Source: Arthrobacter sp. JZ12 (GTDB lineage: Bacteria > Actinomycetota > Actinomycetes > Actinomycetales > Micrococcaceae). Taken from it: a DNA stretch of 64,000 nucleotides. The position numbers and the translations under genes were made by a program. The stretch lies in assembly GCF_035189165.1 (NCBI RefSeq), contig NZ_CP045246.1, positions 2,108,001 through 2,172,000 of the forward strand. Reading direction: 5' to 3'. Positions 1 through 9,341 of the stretch are shown piece after piece. Below the pieces are notes generated by a model. That model saw only the letters and a list, made by a program, of their open reading frames with translations. It was not told the origin of the DNA and ran no database searches. The first letter of the stretch is position 1. Each line of letters starts with the position of its first letter.

Positions 1-769
1 GCATCTCCTGCAGGTACTCGTGGATCCGCGGGCCCGAGACGAAGTACTGTGTGCCGTCTCCCCAGAGCTTCCCCGGCGGAACCGGCCCATCGTGCAGCGC
101 CGGATCCTTGGAGATGAAGTTGATGACGTCCATCCGGAAGCCGTCAACGCCCCGGTCGAGCCACCACGTCATCATCTCGTAGACGGCGCTGCGGACCTCC
201 GGATTCTCCCAGTTCAGGTCAGGCTGCTCCGGCGCGAAGAGGTGGAGGTAGTACTGGTTGGTGTTCGGATCCAGCGTCCACGCCGGGCCGCTGAACGCCG
301 ATCCCCAGTTATTCGGCTCCGCGCCCTTTTCACCCGGTTCGAAGCCCTCCCGCGCGTCCCGCCACCAGTACCAGTCCCGCTTGGGGTTGGTGGTGGACGA
401 CGCCGATTCCCGGAACCAGGGGTGGTCGCTGGAGGTGTGGTTGACCACGAGGTCCATGACGAGCTTCATGCCGCGGCTGTGGACGCCCGCGAGCAGCTCG
501 TCGAACTGCTCGAGCGTTCCGAAGGTCGGGTCGATCTGCCGGTAGTCGCTGATGTCGTAGCCGTTGTCGTGCTGAGGCGAGGAGTAGATGGGCGAGAGCC
601 ACAGAACGTCGACGCCGAGGTCGGCCAGGTGGTCGAGCCTGTTGATGATGCCGCCAAGGTCGCCGACTCCGTCGCCGTCGGAATCAGCGAAACTGCGGGG
701 GTAGATCTGGTAGACCACCGCGCTGGTCCACCATGGCGGCTGTTCTCTGAGGGTGTCCTGCTCGCTCAT
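1..769 (-). CDS. GH13 alpha-glucosidase / oligo-1,6-glucosidase (N-terminal part)
   Basis: The reading frame opens with MSEQDTL at 769 and runs off the left edge, giving about 256 residues. It shows the start of a GH13 (beta/alpha)8 barrel: the QIYPRSFADSDGDGVGDLGG segment at residues 21-40, the VVNHTSSDH region at about 108-116 and GFRMDV at about 210-215, whose Asp214 matches the catalytic nucleophile. This arrangement is typical of cytoplasmic alpha-glucosidases and oligo-1,6-glucosidases that hydrolyse maltose, isomaltose or trehalose-type substrates. No signal peptide is seen, so the enzyme is probably intracellular. The acid/base Glu and the C-terminal domain lie outside the window, so the exact substrate cannot be judged. 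Confidence 0.9.
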   Translation of the reverse strand, partial: MSEQDTLREQPPWWTSAVVYQIYPRSFADSDGDGVGDLGGIINRLDHLADLGVDVLWLSPIYSSPQHDNGYDISDYRQIDPTFGTLEQFDELLAGVHSRGMKLVMDLVVNHTSSDHPWFRESASSTTNPKRDWYWWRDAREGFEPGEKGAEPNNWGSAFSGPAWTLDPNTNQYYLHLFAPEQPDLNWENPEVRSAVYEMMTWWLDRGVDGFRMDVINFISKDPALHDGPVPPGKLWGDGTQYFVSGPRIHEYLQEM

Positions 770-819
770 GTGGTTGATCCTCTCATCCGCCCGAGACTAC
801 CCACCTCTGAGCTACCTGA

Positions 820-1035
820 CTACCGGCCCTCGTTCCGCCTGGTCAGCCCGACAATGAGGAAGACCAGCCCCAGCGCCAGGGGCAGCAGTGTGTACAACGT
901 GTGGGTTCCGCCCAGGTAGCCCATGATGATGATGTAGATGAACGTCGCGATCACCAGGACCAGGCCGGACGCTATCAGGACCCGGCCACGGTTGGGCGGC
1001 GGTAGCGGCGGAAGCCACGAGGGACGGTCATTCAT
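820..1035 (-). CDS. Small two-helix membrane protein, unknown function
   Basis: A 71-residue protein starting MNDRPSWLPPLPPPNRGR; an in-frame start 15 nt further upstream is possible. It has a proline-rich N-terminus and two hydrophobic helices (about residues 20-40 and 46-62) and ends in a basic tail, which indicates a small integral membrane protein. It lies just upstream of the alpha-glucosidase gene on the same strand, but nothing in the sequence suggests a functional link. The family is not recognised. That the gene is real is inferred from the clear membrane pattern and from the absence of a better reading frame in this gap. Confidence 0.55.
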   Translation of the reverse strand: MNDRPSWLPPLPPPNRGRVLIASGLVLVIATFIYIIIMGYLGGTHTLYTLLPLALGLVFLIVGLTRRNEGR

Positions 1036-1144
1036 CCAGCTCACACGCACAGTCTACGTTCGCAGCTGCACGCCGCGACCCCGGCTCAATCGCATTGTGC
1101 CCACTCGCTTACCCGCGCCTCCCAGTGCTGCTCGGGCGGGAATC

Positions 1145-3319
1145 TCAGCGGAAAATGTTGAACGATCCCCAGCCGGAGCCCACGATCGAACTCGCACCCC
1201 ACCTGCCGCGGGCGAACGGGTAGTAGGCGAGCCGGCCATCGGTCAGGCGGGTCAGTACGCCTTGGGTTCCGGTCCTCGCGAAGCCCGGCAGGTCCGTCAT
1301 CGAGTTGATACCCTGCCAGCCGCTTCCGACGGTCCGGCGAGACTCGTTCACGAAGCCGCCGGCGCCATTTGAGCGGTACTGAATCAGAGCTCCGTCGGAC
1401 CGCTTTGCAATCAGGTCCATGCGGGCGTCGCCGTCGAAATCGGTCATGGTGAGGTACAGGCCCTGCCAACCCGATCCGATGGACGTCCGGGGGCTGAGCG
1501 TGCTGCCGGCCGGGTTGGGATAGTGCCAGAGCCGGCCGCTCCCGTCGGTTGCGACGATCCCGGGATAGGCATCACCGCCGCGCCACTTCCCTACAGTGAT
1601 AAAGTAGTTGCCCCATCCGGTTCCGAGAGTTCGTGCGGGAAGGAATCCGCCGTTGCCTTTGCCGATGTAGAGGGACAGTCGCCCGTCCTTCCACTGAGCC
1701 ACCAGATCCGGCACGCGGTCCTGGTTCCAATCGGTTACGACTCCGCTTTTCAATGACGACCAACCGCTGCCGATCTTCAACCGCGGGAGGAACCGTCCGC
1801 GGGCATTGGAGCGGTAGTTCCAGAGCGTGCCGGCCGAATCAGCGGCAACGACGTCAGCTTCGCTGCGCAGCGAGGGTGAGAAACCCGTCGCCGCAGCGGC
1901 AACGGCCGCATTTGCATCCACCAGACCGGTGCCGCATCCGCCGAAGCAGCTGCCCGGGAGCGGGCGGGCGGTGTTCCGGAGCAGCTGCTCCACCTGCGCC
2001 GAGCTCAGGGTCGGGTTGGCGGAGAGCATGAGGGCGACGACTCCGGCAACGTGCGGCGCAGCCATAGAGGTTCCCTGCATGGGGGCGTAATCTTCACCGG
2101 CCGGCCGTGTGCTCCCGGCATTGATGGTGGACAGGATGTTCCCCTCGGCAAGGTTGCCGTCACCACCGGGAGCGCTGACGTCGACTTCCGGGCCGAAATT
2201 GCTGTAGCTGGCGCTGTCACCCGCTCGCCCTGTCGCCGCGACCGTCACGACATTCCGACAATTCGCAGGTGAGACATTCGCTGTCTGCTGCGCCTCGTTG
2301 CCAGCTGCAGCGATGACCACCGAGCCGCGTGCCACCGCGAAGTCAATCGCGGACTGCATGGTAGAGCCGCAGGTTCCCTCTGTACCCAGGCTGAGGTTGA
2401 TGACCCTGGCCGGCGACAGGTTGGCGGGGACGCCGCTCACGGCTCCGCCGGCTGCCCACCGCACTGCTGCGGCGGTGTCGCTGACGTGACCTCCGCAGGC
2501 TCCCATCACTCGCAGCGGCAGGATCACCGCGTTGTGTGCGACGCCGGCAACACCGCGGGCGTTGTTCGCTTCCGCCGCCGCGATGCCGGCGACATGGGTA
2601 CCGTGCCAAGAGGAGTCCGACGGCTCGGCCGGATCCGCGCATGCGTCACCCGGGTCGCTTGCGTCCGAGTCGCGCCCGTTGCCGTCGACGGCCATGGCGG
2701 GATCCGCGACGAAGTCATAGCCCGGCAGCACATTCCGGTTGAGATCGCTGTGGGAAGTGATCCCGGTGTCCAGGACTGCAATTGTCTGGCGCATCCCGGT
2801 TGCGCTGTCCCAGGCACCCGGCACCCGCAGTCCAGCCGCCGCCTCATGGAGGTTCCACTGCTCCGGATAGCCCGGGTCATTGACCGTGGCTAGCGGGCGC
2901 ACTATAAGATCCGGTTCGGCGTACTCAACGTTGGGCTGCGCGTTCAGGACGCTCACGACGTCGTCCACAGTGCCTGCCGGTACTTCCTCGGCAGCCTCGA
3001 CAATGACGGCGCCATCCGCAGCCGCGCGGACTTCCTCCACCGTTATGCCCAGCTCGGAGGCGACCTTCCCGAAAGCGTTGCCCCGTCCTGCGGGTGCGTC
3101 CGTTCCCTCCTCGAACTTCACAATGAAGCGATCGGTGGGCTGGTCCGGACCTGCGTCCACCCGGGAGGGAGCTCCGACGGCGGCCTCTGCCGCCTCTGCG
3201 ATAGTCAGGGCAGGCCGTTCAGCCGCTCCGGCGGGCGGTGCGGAGAGCAGGGTGCCGCACAGCGCCGTCGTAATGGCAGCAGGAACAAGAGCGCGGAAGC
3301 CGGAGCGCAGGAAGGGCAT
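1145..3319 (-). CDS. Secreted subtilisin-like serine protease (S8) with C-terminal FG-GAP/VCBS-type repeats
   Basis: A 724-residue secreted protease. A signal peptide (about residues 1-33, ending PPAGAA) is followed by an inhibitor-I9-like propeptide (about 60-140) and an S8 catalytic domain. The triad is visible as Asp184 (AVLDTGI), His239 (HGTHVAGIAA) and Ser417 (GTSMAAPHVAG), with Asn340 as the oxyanion residue (AAGNEA). Residues 490-724 form a repeat domain with units such as DFDGDARMDLIAKRSDGAL and IGSGWQGL, typical of FG-GAP/VCBS beta-propellers, which probably bind the cell surface or a substrate. The same repeat type ends the unrelated secreted protein at 52,824-54,824. The gene stands alone on the minus strand, upstream of no obvious partner. 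Confidence 0.93.
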   Translation of the reverse strand: MPFLRSGFRALVPAAITTALCGTLLSAPPAGAAERPALTIAEAAEAAVGAPSRVDAGPDQPTDRFIVKFEEGTDAPAGRGNAFGKVASELGITVEEVRAAADGAVIVEAAEEVPAGTVDDVVSVLNAQPNVEYAEPDLIVRPLATVNDPGYPEQWNLHEAAAGLRVPGAWDSATGMRQTIAVLDTGITSHSDLNRNVLPGYDFVADPAMAVDGNGRDSDASDPGDACADPAEPSDSSWHGTHVAGIAAAEANNARGVAGVAHNAVILPLRVMGACGGHVSDTAAAVRWAAGGAVSGVPANLSPARVINLSLGTEGTCGSTMQSAIDFAVARGSVVIAAAGNEAQQTANVSPANCRNVVTVAATGRAGDSASYSNFGPEVDVSAPGGDGNLAEGNILSTINAGSTRPAGEDYAPMQGTSMAAPHVAGVVALMLSANPTLSSAQVEQLLRNTARPLPGSCFGGCGTGLVDANAAVAAAATGFSPSLRSEADVVAADSAGTLWNYRSNARGRFLPRLKIGSGWSSLKSGVVTDWNQDRVPDLVAQWKDGRLSLYIGKGNGGFLPARTLGTGWGNYFITVGKWRGGDAYPGIVATDGSGRLWHYPNPAGSTLSPRTSIGSGWQGLYLTMTDFDGDARMDLIAKRSDGALIQYRSNGAGGFVNESRRTVGSGWQGINSMTDLPGFARTGTQGVLTRLTDGRLAYYPFARGRWGASSIVGSGWGSFNIFR

Positions 3320-3489
3320 TCGAAGAATCCTGGGGGTAGGCGTGCAAGGGCGGCGTTCGTATCCACGTTACCGAAGCGCCCGGTGCGCAGGAACTGCCCT
3401 GCGCCGATCCTGCCGGTTCACAGCGGGGAAATTGAGTGAAGCTGAAGGGCTGGCAGTCGGACCGCCGGACGGATCAATCGGGCATAGCG

Positions 3490-3533
3490 AAAGGCCCCGG
3501 CTCCTGTGAATGGTCACAGGAGCCGGGGCCTTT
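3490..3533 (-). terminator. Strong intrinsic-type terminator of ssrA
   Basis: A perfect 20-bp inverted repeat (left arm 3490-3509, right arm 3514-3533) with a 4-nt loop starts 2 nt beyond the CCA end of the tmRNA. The stem is extremely GC-rich and flanked by the AAA/TTT of its own arms, with no longer T-tract. This is common in high-GC actinobacteria. It also isolates ssrA from the protease gene downstream on the same strand. Confidence 0.9.
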
Positions 3534-3534
3534 A

Positions 3535-3902
3535 TGGTGGAGATGGCGGGAATTGAACCCGCGTCCGATGCAGTGTAGTCAGGGCTTCTCCGGGCGCAGT
3601 TTGCGTCGGTTTTTCTCAGCTCCAGCCATCATGCAAACAAGTGGCTGCCGAGCTCAGTTGCATAAAAGTCCCCCTGGTCCCTGCAACGAGAACCAGGAGC
3701 AGTGGCCCTCTAAATGACGCCAGTATCCGGGTCGAGAGCAAACCCGGGCTGACGGACTAGCTCTGCTGCTTAGGCAGCGAGAGCGAAGTCAGTGCGCTTC
3801 TGTTCGGCACTTATTGTTTTACAGAGAGCGTTTACGAGATAACTCTGTATCCTCGGCCCGCTTCCCCTGTCGCGACTAACATCGTCGAAACCTGTCATCC
3901 CC
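3535..3902 (-). ncRNA. ssrA: tmRNA (transfer-messenger RNA)
   Basis: The 5' end GGGGATGACAGGTTTCGAC (3902 downwards) and the 3' end with the T-arm GGTTCAATTCCCGCCATC closing in CCACCA are the two halves of a tRNA-Ala-like domain. The resume reading frame lies at 3808-3770 and encodes AEQKRTDFALAA followed by TAA, a normal actinobacterial degradation tag ending in ALAA. tmRNA rescues stalled ribosomes together with SmpB, whose gene lies a few hundred bases upstream at 4357-4830. Length is 368 nt, typical for one-piece tmRNA. The CCA is encoded in the DNA. Confidence 0.97.
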
Positions 3903-3988
3903 ATATGTAGTTGTCAAACTCCCGGATTGCTCCGGGCTATCCAGTGTAACGCACTGATCCGACGATGCATTCCCGATGCTCGCGGGCG

Positions 3989-4360
3989 TCAGAATCCGAT
4001 ACCGAAGATCACAATCTGGGCCTGCCACAGCATCAGCACAACAAAGGAGACCGCAACGATGGCCAGGCCCAGGGCGGCCAGCGCCGTCGTCGCCGCCTGC
4101 TTGCGCCGGAAGCTCCACCAGAACACAGCGGCATTGAGAACGATCAGCGCAGGCGAGATCCAGACAACCATTTGCGCGAAGTACACGTAGATCAGGAAGA
4201 AGAAGGGAATCAGTGCAAGGAAGCCCGCGGGGATCACCGCGAACAGCAGCAGCAGGTTGACCACGGCACCAACCGTGACCCACCAGGGGCGCTTGTACTT
4301 GAGCTCGGATTCCTCCTCGACGTCGTCAGGTTCCTGTGCGTCCCAGAAGACATCGCTCAT
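3989..4360 (-). CDS. Hypothetical membrane protein co-transcribed with smpB
   Basis: A 123-residue protein with an acidic cytoplasmic N-terminus (MSDVFWDAQEPDDVEEESE) and about three hydrophobic segments between residues 27 and 120, including a very aromatic stretch (PFFFLIYVYFAQMVVW). Its start codon overlaps the smpB stop as ATGA at 4357-4360, so the two are translationally coupled. No enzymatic motif is seen and the family is not recognised. The location suggests only co-expression with smpB. Confidence 0.75.
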   Translation of the reverse strand: MSDVFWDAQEPDDVEEESELKYKRPWWVTVGAVVNLLLLFAVIPAGFLALIPFFFLIYVYFAQMVVWISPALIVLNAAVFWWSFRRKQAATTALAALGLAIVAVSFVVLMLWQAQIVIFGIGF

Positions 4361-4830
4361 GCGCCAAGGTTCCTCTCGCGCATGGCGCGCTGCGCCTCGC
4401 GGTTGTCCTGCTGCTCCCGCAGCGTCTGTCGTTTGTCGTAATCCCGCTTGCCTCGTGCGATGCCGATCTCCACCTTTGCCCTGCCATTCAGGAAGTAGAG
4501 CTGCAGCGGAACGATGGTGAAGCCGCTCTCGCGGATCTTGTGGGAGATCTTGGTTAGCTCCTCGCGGTGCAGGAGCAATTTACGACGACGGCGCGCGGCG
4601 TGGTTGGTCCAACTCCCCTGCGAGTACTCGGGGATATGGATCCCCTCAAGCCACAGCTCGTCGTTGTAGAAGATGGCGTACCCGTCGACGAGGGACGCAC
4701 GGCCCGCCCGAAGAGACTTCACCTCGGTGCCCTGAAGCGCGATTCCCGCCTCGTAGGTATCCAGCACCTGGTAGTCATGCCGGGCCTTCCGATTGGTGGC
4801 CACAACCTGACGGCCACTTTCCCTGGGCAC
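4357..4830 (-). CDS. smpB: SsrA-binding protein SmpB
   Basis: SmpB binds the tRNA-like domain of tmRNA and delivers it to stalled ribosomes for trans-translation. The protein has the family signatures: the ATNRKARHDYQVLDTYEAGI start, GTEVKSLRAGRASLVDGYA, EGIHIPEYSQGSW, YFLNGRAKVEIGIARGKRDYDKR and the basic C-terminal tail. The GTG at 4830 (VPRESGRQ) is chosen because it follows an AAGGAG ribosome-binding site and gives the usual length of 157 residues; longer upstream starts lack family support. ssrA lies downstream on the same strand. Confidence 0.96.
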   Translation of the reverse strand: MPRESGRQVVATNRKARHDYQVLDTYEAGIALQGTEVKSLRAGRASLVDGYAIFYNDELWLEGIHIPEYSQGSWTNHAARRRRKLLLHREELTKISHKIRESGFTIVPLQLYFLNGRAKVEIGIARGKRDYDKRQTLREQQDNREAQRAMRERNLGA

Positions 4831-4917
4831 GGTTCGACTCCTTCTAGTAGTGCTGCTGCCCCCGCTGATAGAGGGCAAAACGTTGGGTGAACTGCGTTCT
4901 AGTCTACGGTGTCCGTC

Positions 4918-6402
4918 TCAGAGCAGGCCCATTGGATCAACGAGGTTCCCGTTGAGCACCGTCTCGAAGTGGAGGTGGCAGCCGGTGGAGTTACCGGTGG
5001 TTCCGGTGTATCCGATCAGCTGACCGGCGCTGACCCGCTGACCCGGTCCGACCACGAAGGTGGACAGGTGGTAAAAGTTCGTCGCCAGCACGTTGCCCCC
5101 GACTACCCCGTGGTTGAGGACGATCCGGTTACCTGCTCCGGGCAGGACGTTGGAATCGGCGTACCAGACCTCACCGGCGGCGGGTGCATAGAGCGGCGTG
5201 CCGCAGGCAACCCCGTAGTCGATTCCGGTGTGGGTGTAACCGCCGGATCCGTTGAAGTCGATGGTGCCGAGCGGCGTCGGACGCCAGCCGTAGCCGGAGG
5301 TGATAGGGCCGCTGACCGGAGCGCGGAGGCCGAAGGCCGACGGGCTGGACGGCGCCGGCGGCTGGACCACCGGTGCTACGGGCTTGGGAACGATCGGCGC
5401 CGGCTTCGGTTTGTTGGCGGCTGCGGCTTCTGCGGCCGCCCGCCGATTCGCCTCAGCCGCGGCTGCAGCCCGCCGCTCGTTCTCGATCCGCGCGCGCTCT
5501 TCGGCCTCGGCCTTGAGGCGGGCTTCCTCCCGCTTCCGCGCTTCCTCGATCAAGCGGCGCTGGCGTTCGGCGATATCCTCAACCACCTGCTCGTGCGCAG
5601 CCTCGACCTTGGCCAGCTTCGCCTCGATGACCGGTTTCTGTTTCTGCAGCTTGTCCGACAGCTTCGAGGTGTCAGAAATGAGCTTGTCGACCTTTGCCTT
5701 CTCGGCGGCCGCCTCGTCCCGGGCCGCCTGTTCGGCGGCCAGGGCGGCGTCGGCCTTGGTCTTCAGGTCGCGGATCTCGTCCTCGACGGCAACAAGCCTT
5801 GCCTGGGAGTTGACGTTGGTCGCGTTCTGCTCCGCCAGCCGCTCAAGAGCGGAATTCTGGTTGCGAAGCGCCTGCTCAACAAGCTCCATGGAGGCGAAGC
5901 CGTCGGATCCGTCGCTGCCGAGCATCAGGGAGAGGCTCGTCGGCACGCCGCCGTTCTTGTACGCCTGCGTTGCGATCTGGCCGATCACCTCGCGGGTTTC
6001 GGCCATCTCGGCCTCGTCCTGCTTCAGCTGTTCGGTGATCTTGTTCTTGGTTTCCTGCGCCAACTGGACCCGCTGCGCAAGGGCGTTCACCTCCGCGGTG
6101 GCCGCCTCGACGCGACCCTGCGCATCGGCGAGAGACTGCTGTGCGCCCGGAAGCTGCCCCTGGTAGACCTTCAGCTGCGCAATCGTCTCGGCGATATCCT
6201 CGTCGAGGTACTCGATTGACTGCTGAACGTCTGCGATCTCCTGCTCAAGCGCGCTCTTACGGTTGTCCAGCTCGTCCGCGTGAACGGGACCGCTCAGGGT
6301 TAACGAAAGGGCGGTTACGGCGGCCAGCGAAAGTGCGGTGAGTGTTTTCAGGGCTGCCGGACGCCCCAGGAAAGGAAGCTGGCAGGAAGTCATGCGGCGC
6401 AT
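4918..6402 (-). CDS. M23 (LytM) peptidoglycan hydrolase with long coiled coil, FtsEX-associated
   Basis: About 494 residues starting MRRMTSCQL. A signal peptide ends near HADELDN, followed by a long Ala/Glu/Lys-rich coiled coil (about residues 45-310), an Ala-rich and Pro-rich linker, and a C-terminal M23/LytM metalloendopeptidase domain. The zinc-site motifs HTGIDYG and HLHFE are present, so the domain should be catalytically active. This architecture matches EnvC/RipC/PcsB-type hydrolases that are activated by FtsEX through the coiled coil. The gene directly follows ftsX (28-bp gap) on the same strand, which supports that role. It probably cleaves septal peptidoglycan during division. Confidence 0.92.
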   Translation of the reverse strand: MRRMTSCQLPFLGRPAALKTLTALSLAAVTALSLTLSGPVHADELDNRKSALEQEIADVQQSIEYLDEDIAETIAQLKVYQGQLPGAQQSLADAQGRVEAATAEVNALAQRVQLAQETKNKITEQLKQDEAEMAETREVIGQIATQAYKNGGVPTSLSLMLGSDGSDGFASMELVEQALRNQNSALERLAEQNATNVNSQARLVAVEDEIRDLKTKADAALAAEQAARDEAAAEKAKVDKLISDTSKLSDKLQKQKPVIEAKLAKVEAAHEQVVEDIAERQRRLIEEARKREEARLKAEAEERARIENERRAAAAAEANRRAAAEAAAANKPKPAPIVPKPVAPVVQPPAPSSPSAFGLRAPVSGPITSGYGWRPTPLGTIDFNGSGGYTHTGIDYGVACGTPLYAPAAGEVWYADSNVLPGAGNRIVLNHGVVGGNVLATNFYHLSTFVVGPGQRVSAGQLIGYTGTTGNSTGCHLHFETVLNGNLVDPMGLL

Positions 6403-6430
6403 TCGGTCTCTCTTGTCACAATGTTCCACC

Positions 6431-7342
6431 CTAAACCTTCAAGTAGCGTCGGAGGGTTAGCAGCGAGGACATGCCGGCCAGGAGCGTGCCCAGGGCGAAC
6501 AGCGCCGGGACGATCAACAGCAGCTCCTGCGTTGAAATGAAGCCCATCTGCGGGTACTCCCTGGACAACCAGTCGCCACCGTATCGCAGGACCGCCCACA
6601 GCGTTCCGGAGGCGATGGCGGCACCGAGAAGGGCTGCGATCACGCCTTCCAGTACGAACGGGAGCTGAATTACGGCCTTGCTCGCCCCGACCAGTCGCAT
6701 GATTCCGGTCTCGCGACGCCTGCTGAAGGCGGAAAGGCGGATCGTGGTGGCGACCAGCAGTATCGCTCCGACGCTCATCACGACGGCGATGCCTAGGGCA
6801 ACCAGGGAGGCAATGTTGATGTAACTGAAGATTTCCTCGAGGTACTCGCGCTGGTCGCTCACGATGTCCACGCCCGGCTCGGAGGAGAATGCTTCGCTGA
6901 TGATTTCGTACTTTTCGGCGTCCACCAGTCCCACGCGGAATGACTCCGGAAGCTGCTCAGCCGTCACGGCGTCCACGATGGGCGAATTAGCCAGCTGCTC
7001 GCGGAAGTGTACGAGTGCCTGGTCCTGAGATTCGTATTCGACCGTCTCGACATAGGCAGCCATCTCGGGCGACTTGAGCTTCGCCTCAATGGCCGTTCGC
7101 TGTTCCTCGGTGACCGGCCCCGACGCGCAGCTTTCCGACGTCGAATTCTCCACACAGAGGAACACGGCTACCTGTACGCGGTCGTACCAGTAGCCCTTCA
7201 TCTGGTTGATCTGCAGCTGAAGAAGTCCGGCCGCTCCCACAAAGGTCAGCGAGATGAAGGTGACCAGTACGACTGAGACAACCATCACGAGGTTGCGTCG
7301 CATGCCGGACGCGATCTCCCCGAGTATGAACGCGAACCTCAT
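6431..7342 (-). CDS. ftsX: Cell division protein FtsX (ABC transporter-like permease)
   Basis: A 303-residue membrane protein with the FtsX layout: a short cytoplasmic N-terminus ([17 protein letters not shown]), TM1 at about 20-42, a large extracellular domain (about 45-175) with two cysteines ([14 protein letters not shown]), then three TMs at about 180-300. The cytoplasmic segment [22 protein letters not shown] is the coupling helix region contacting FtsE. It transmits ATP-driven signals to an extracellular peptidoglycan hydrolase, here most likely the M23 protein encoded next. The start overlaps the ftsE stop as ATGA. Confidence 0.97.
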   Translation of the reverse strand: MRFAFILGEIASGMRRNLVMVVSVVLVTFISLTFVGAAGLLQLQINQMKGYWYDRVQVAVFLCVENSTSESCASGPVTEEQRTAIEAKLKSPEMAAYVETVEYESQDQALVHFREQLANSPIVDAVTAEQLPESFRVGLVDAEKYEIISEAFSSEPGVDIVSDQREYLEEIFSYINIASLVALGIAVVMSVGAILLVATTIRLSAFSRRRETGIMRLVGASKAVIQLPFVLEGVIAALLGAAIASGTLWAVLRYGGDWLSREYPQMGFISTQELLLIVPALFALGTLLAGMSSLLTLRRYLKV

Positions 7343-8043
7343 CCCGCGGCCGCCGCGGTCTCGCCGATGTAGATGCCCTGGGCATCGTCGCGGATGACGG
7401 AACCGTCGCGAAGCTCGACGACCCTCTTGCGCATGGTGTTCACGATGTCGTCGTCGTGCGTGGCCATCACCACGGTGGTGCCGTTCTGGTTGATCCGGTC
7501 GAGGACCCTCATGATTCCCATCGAGGTGGTCGGGTCGAGGTTACCGGTGGGTTCGTCCGCCAGCAGGATTCCGGGCTTGTTGACGATGGCGCGGGCGATG
7601 GCCACGCGCTGCTGCTCACCGCCGGAAAGTTCGTGGGGCATGCGGTTGTTCTTGCCTTCGAGGCCCACGGTCTTGAGCACCTCGGGCACCGTCTCGCGGA
7701 TGACGGCGCGGCTCTTGCCGATCACCTGCATGGCGAAGGCTACGTTGGCGAACACGGATTTGTTGGGCAGGAGACGGAAGTCCTGGAAGACGACGCCGAT
7801 GCCCCGCCGCAGCTTCGGGACGCGCCAGCTCGGGATGTTGGCTACGTTCTGGCCCGCTACGTACACGGCGCCGCGGGTAGCGCGGTCTTCCTTGAGAACG
7901 AGGCGGATGAAGGTCGATTTACCTGATCCGGAGGCACCGACCAGGAAGACGAACTCGCCGCGGTCAACGTCAAGGCTGACGCCGTCCAGAGCGGGCTTCG
8001 ACTTCTGGTCGTAGACCTTGGTGACTTGCTCGAATCTGATCAT
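7339..8043 (-). CDS. ftsE: Cell division ATP-binding protein FtsE
   Basis: A 234-residue ABC ATPase. Walker A is GASGSGKST, the signature is LSGGEQQ, Walker B is ILLADEPTG, and the H-loop is MATHD. The start [11 protein letters not shown] at 8043 is chosen because it begins at the conserved first strand of FtsE; an upstream in-frame start would add a non-conserved tail. It partners FtsX (overlapping start) and drives the cell-wall hydrolase complex at the septum. The gene is read in the order ftsE-ftsX-M23 hydrolase. Confidence 0.97.
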   Translation of the reverse strand: MIRFEQVTKVYDQKSKPALDGVSLDVDRGEFVFLVGASGSGKSTFIRLVLKEDRATRGAVYVAGQNVANIPSWRVPKLRRGIGVVFQDFRLLPNKSVFANVAFAMQVIGKSRAVIRETVPEVLKTVGLEGKNNRMPHELSGGEQQRVAIARAIVNKPGILLADEPTGNLDPTTSMGIMRVLDRINQNGTTVVMATHDDDIVNTMRKRVVELRDGSVIRDDAQGIYIGETAAAAG

Positions 8044-8188
8044 GACTACTCTGCGCCCACAGCATCCTGCCGGCACATGGGCATGGGTGGGGGAAGTGAG
8101 ACCGGCTCCTTGACTATAGGCAGCTGATCAGCACAGCCGGACGTAAATCCGCGGTGTGTCGCGAATCCGTAACGCCCCCTTGTGCGAA

Positions 8189-9304
8189 TCAGTTCTCGCT
8201 GTTACGGGATCCGGCCCGCCAGCGGATGCCGGCGTCGATGAAGTCGTCGATTTCGCCGTCGAACACTGCTGAGGGGTTTCCCACCTCATGCTCGGTCCGC
8301 AGGTCCTTGACCATCTGGTACGGGTTGAGTACGTAGGAGCGCATCTGGTCTCCCCACGATGCCTTGACGTCGCCGGCGAGCGCCTTCTTCTCGGCGTCCT
8401 CCTGCTCCTTCTTCAGCAGCAGGAGGCGCGACTGCAGCACGCGGAGTGCAGCGGCGCGGTTCTGGATCTGCGACTTCTCGTTCTGCATGGACACGACAAT
8501 GCCCGTGGGGATGTGCGTGAGGCGGACGGCGGAGTCGGTGGTGTTCACGGACTGCCCGCCGGGACCGGAGGAACGGAAGACGTCGACGCGGATTTCGTTG
8601 TCGGGGATTTCGATGGAGTCGGTCTGCTCGATGAGCGGGATGACCTCGACCGCGGCGAACGAGGTCTGGCGCCGGCCCTGGTTGTCGAAGGGGCTGATAC
8701 GTACCAGGCGGTGCGTCCCGGCCTCGACCGAGAGGGTTCCGAAGGCGTAGGGCGCCTTCACTTCAAATGTCGCGGATTTGAGGCCGGCTTCTTCGGCGTA
8801 GGACGTGTCGAGTACCTGCGTGGGGTAGCCGCGGCGTTCGGCCCAGCGGAGGTACATGCGCAGCAGCATCTCCGCGAAGTCGGCGGCGTCCACTCCCCCA
8901 GCACCGGAGCGGATGGTGACAACGGCCTCGCGCTCGTCCCATTCGCCGGCCAGTAGCGTCACGACCTCGAGGTCATCCAGGGCCTTGCTGAGCGAGGTCA
9001 GCTCCTTGACCGCTTCAGCGCGGGAGTCTTCATCATCCTCGTCCTGTGCCAGCTCGACCAGCACTTCGAGGTCGTCGATGCGTGCGGACAGCTTGTTGAG
9101 CCGGTCCAGCGCGCTCTGCTTGTGCGAAAGCCGCGAGGTGATCTGCTGGGCTGCGGCGGGGTCGTCCCACAGGTTGGGCTCGCCGGCCTGTTCGCTGAGC
9201 TCTGCGATTTCTGCGCGGATTCCCTCGACGTCCGAAACCGCCTCGATTGAGTCGTATTTTGCTCGGAGCGCGCGGATCTCTGCGGGAAAATCAATGTCTG
9301 CCAT
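8189..9304 (-). CDS. prfB: Peptide chain release factor 2
   Basis: RF2, 371 residues, terminates translation at UGA and UAA. It has the GGQ motif in [19 protein letters not shown], the RF2-type anticodon-like SPF tripeptide ([13 protein letters not shown]) and an N-terminal helical domain. The frame is continuous from MADIDFP onward, so the programmed +1 frameshift used by many bacteria for prfB autoregulation is absent here, as is usual in actinobacteria. Its position beside ftsE is a common conserved arrangement. Confidence 0.97.
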   Translation of the reverse strand: MADIDFPAEIRALRAKYDSIEAVSDVEGIRAEIAELSEQAGEPNLWDDPAAAQQITSRLSHKQSALDRLNKLSARIDDLEVLVELAQDEDDEDSRAEAVKELTSLSKALDDLEVVTLLAGEWDEREAVVTIRSGAGGVDAADFAEMLLRMYLRWAERRGYPTQVLDTSYAEEAGLKSATFEVKAPYAFGTLSVEAGTHRLVRISPFDNQGRRQTSFAAVEVIPLIEQTDSIEIPDNEIRVDVFRSSGPGGQSVNTTDSAVRLTHIPTGIVVSMQNEKSQIQNRAAALRVLQSRLLLLKKEQEDAEKKALAGDVKASWGDQMRSYVLNPYQMVKDLRTEHEVGNPSAVFDGEIDDFIDAGIRWRAGSRNSEN

Positions 9305-9341
9305 AGTGCTCCAAGACTACGTCACCGTGCGGTGGTGCCGG

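Noticed and set aside
20-919. A long plus-strand frame of 299 codons
   Set aside because: It is the complement of the GH13 gene, is Arg/Val-rich without any domain pattern, and the minus strand shows clear GH13 motifs.
4909-6219. A 436-codon plus-strand frame
   Set aside because: It mirrors the coiled-coil hydrolase gene; its Gly/Arg/Leu-rich composition is typical of an antisense frame in high-GC DNA.
8189-9304. Programmed frameshift in prfB
   Set aside because: The frame is continuous from the start, with no internal TGA followed by a shift.
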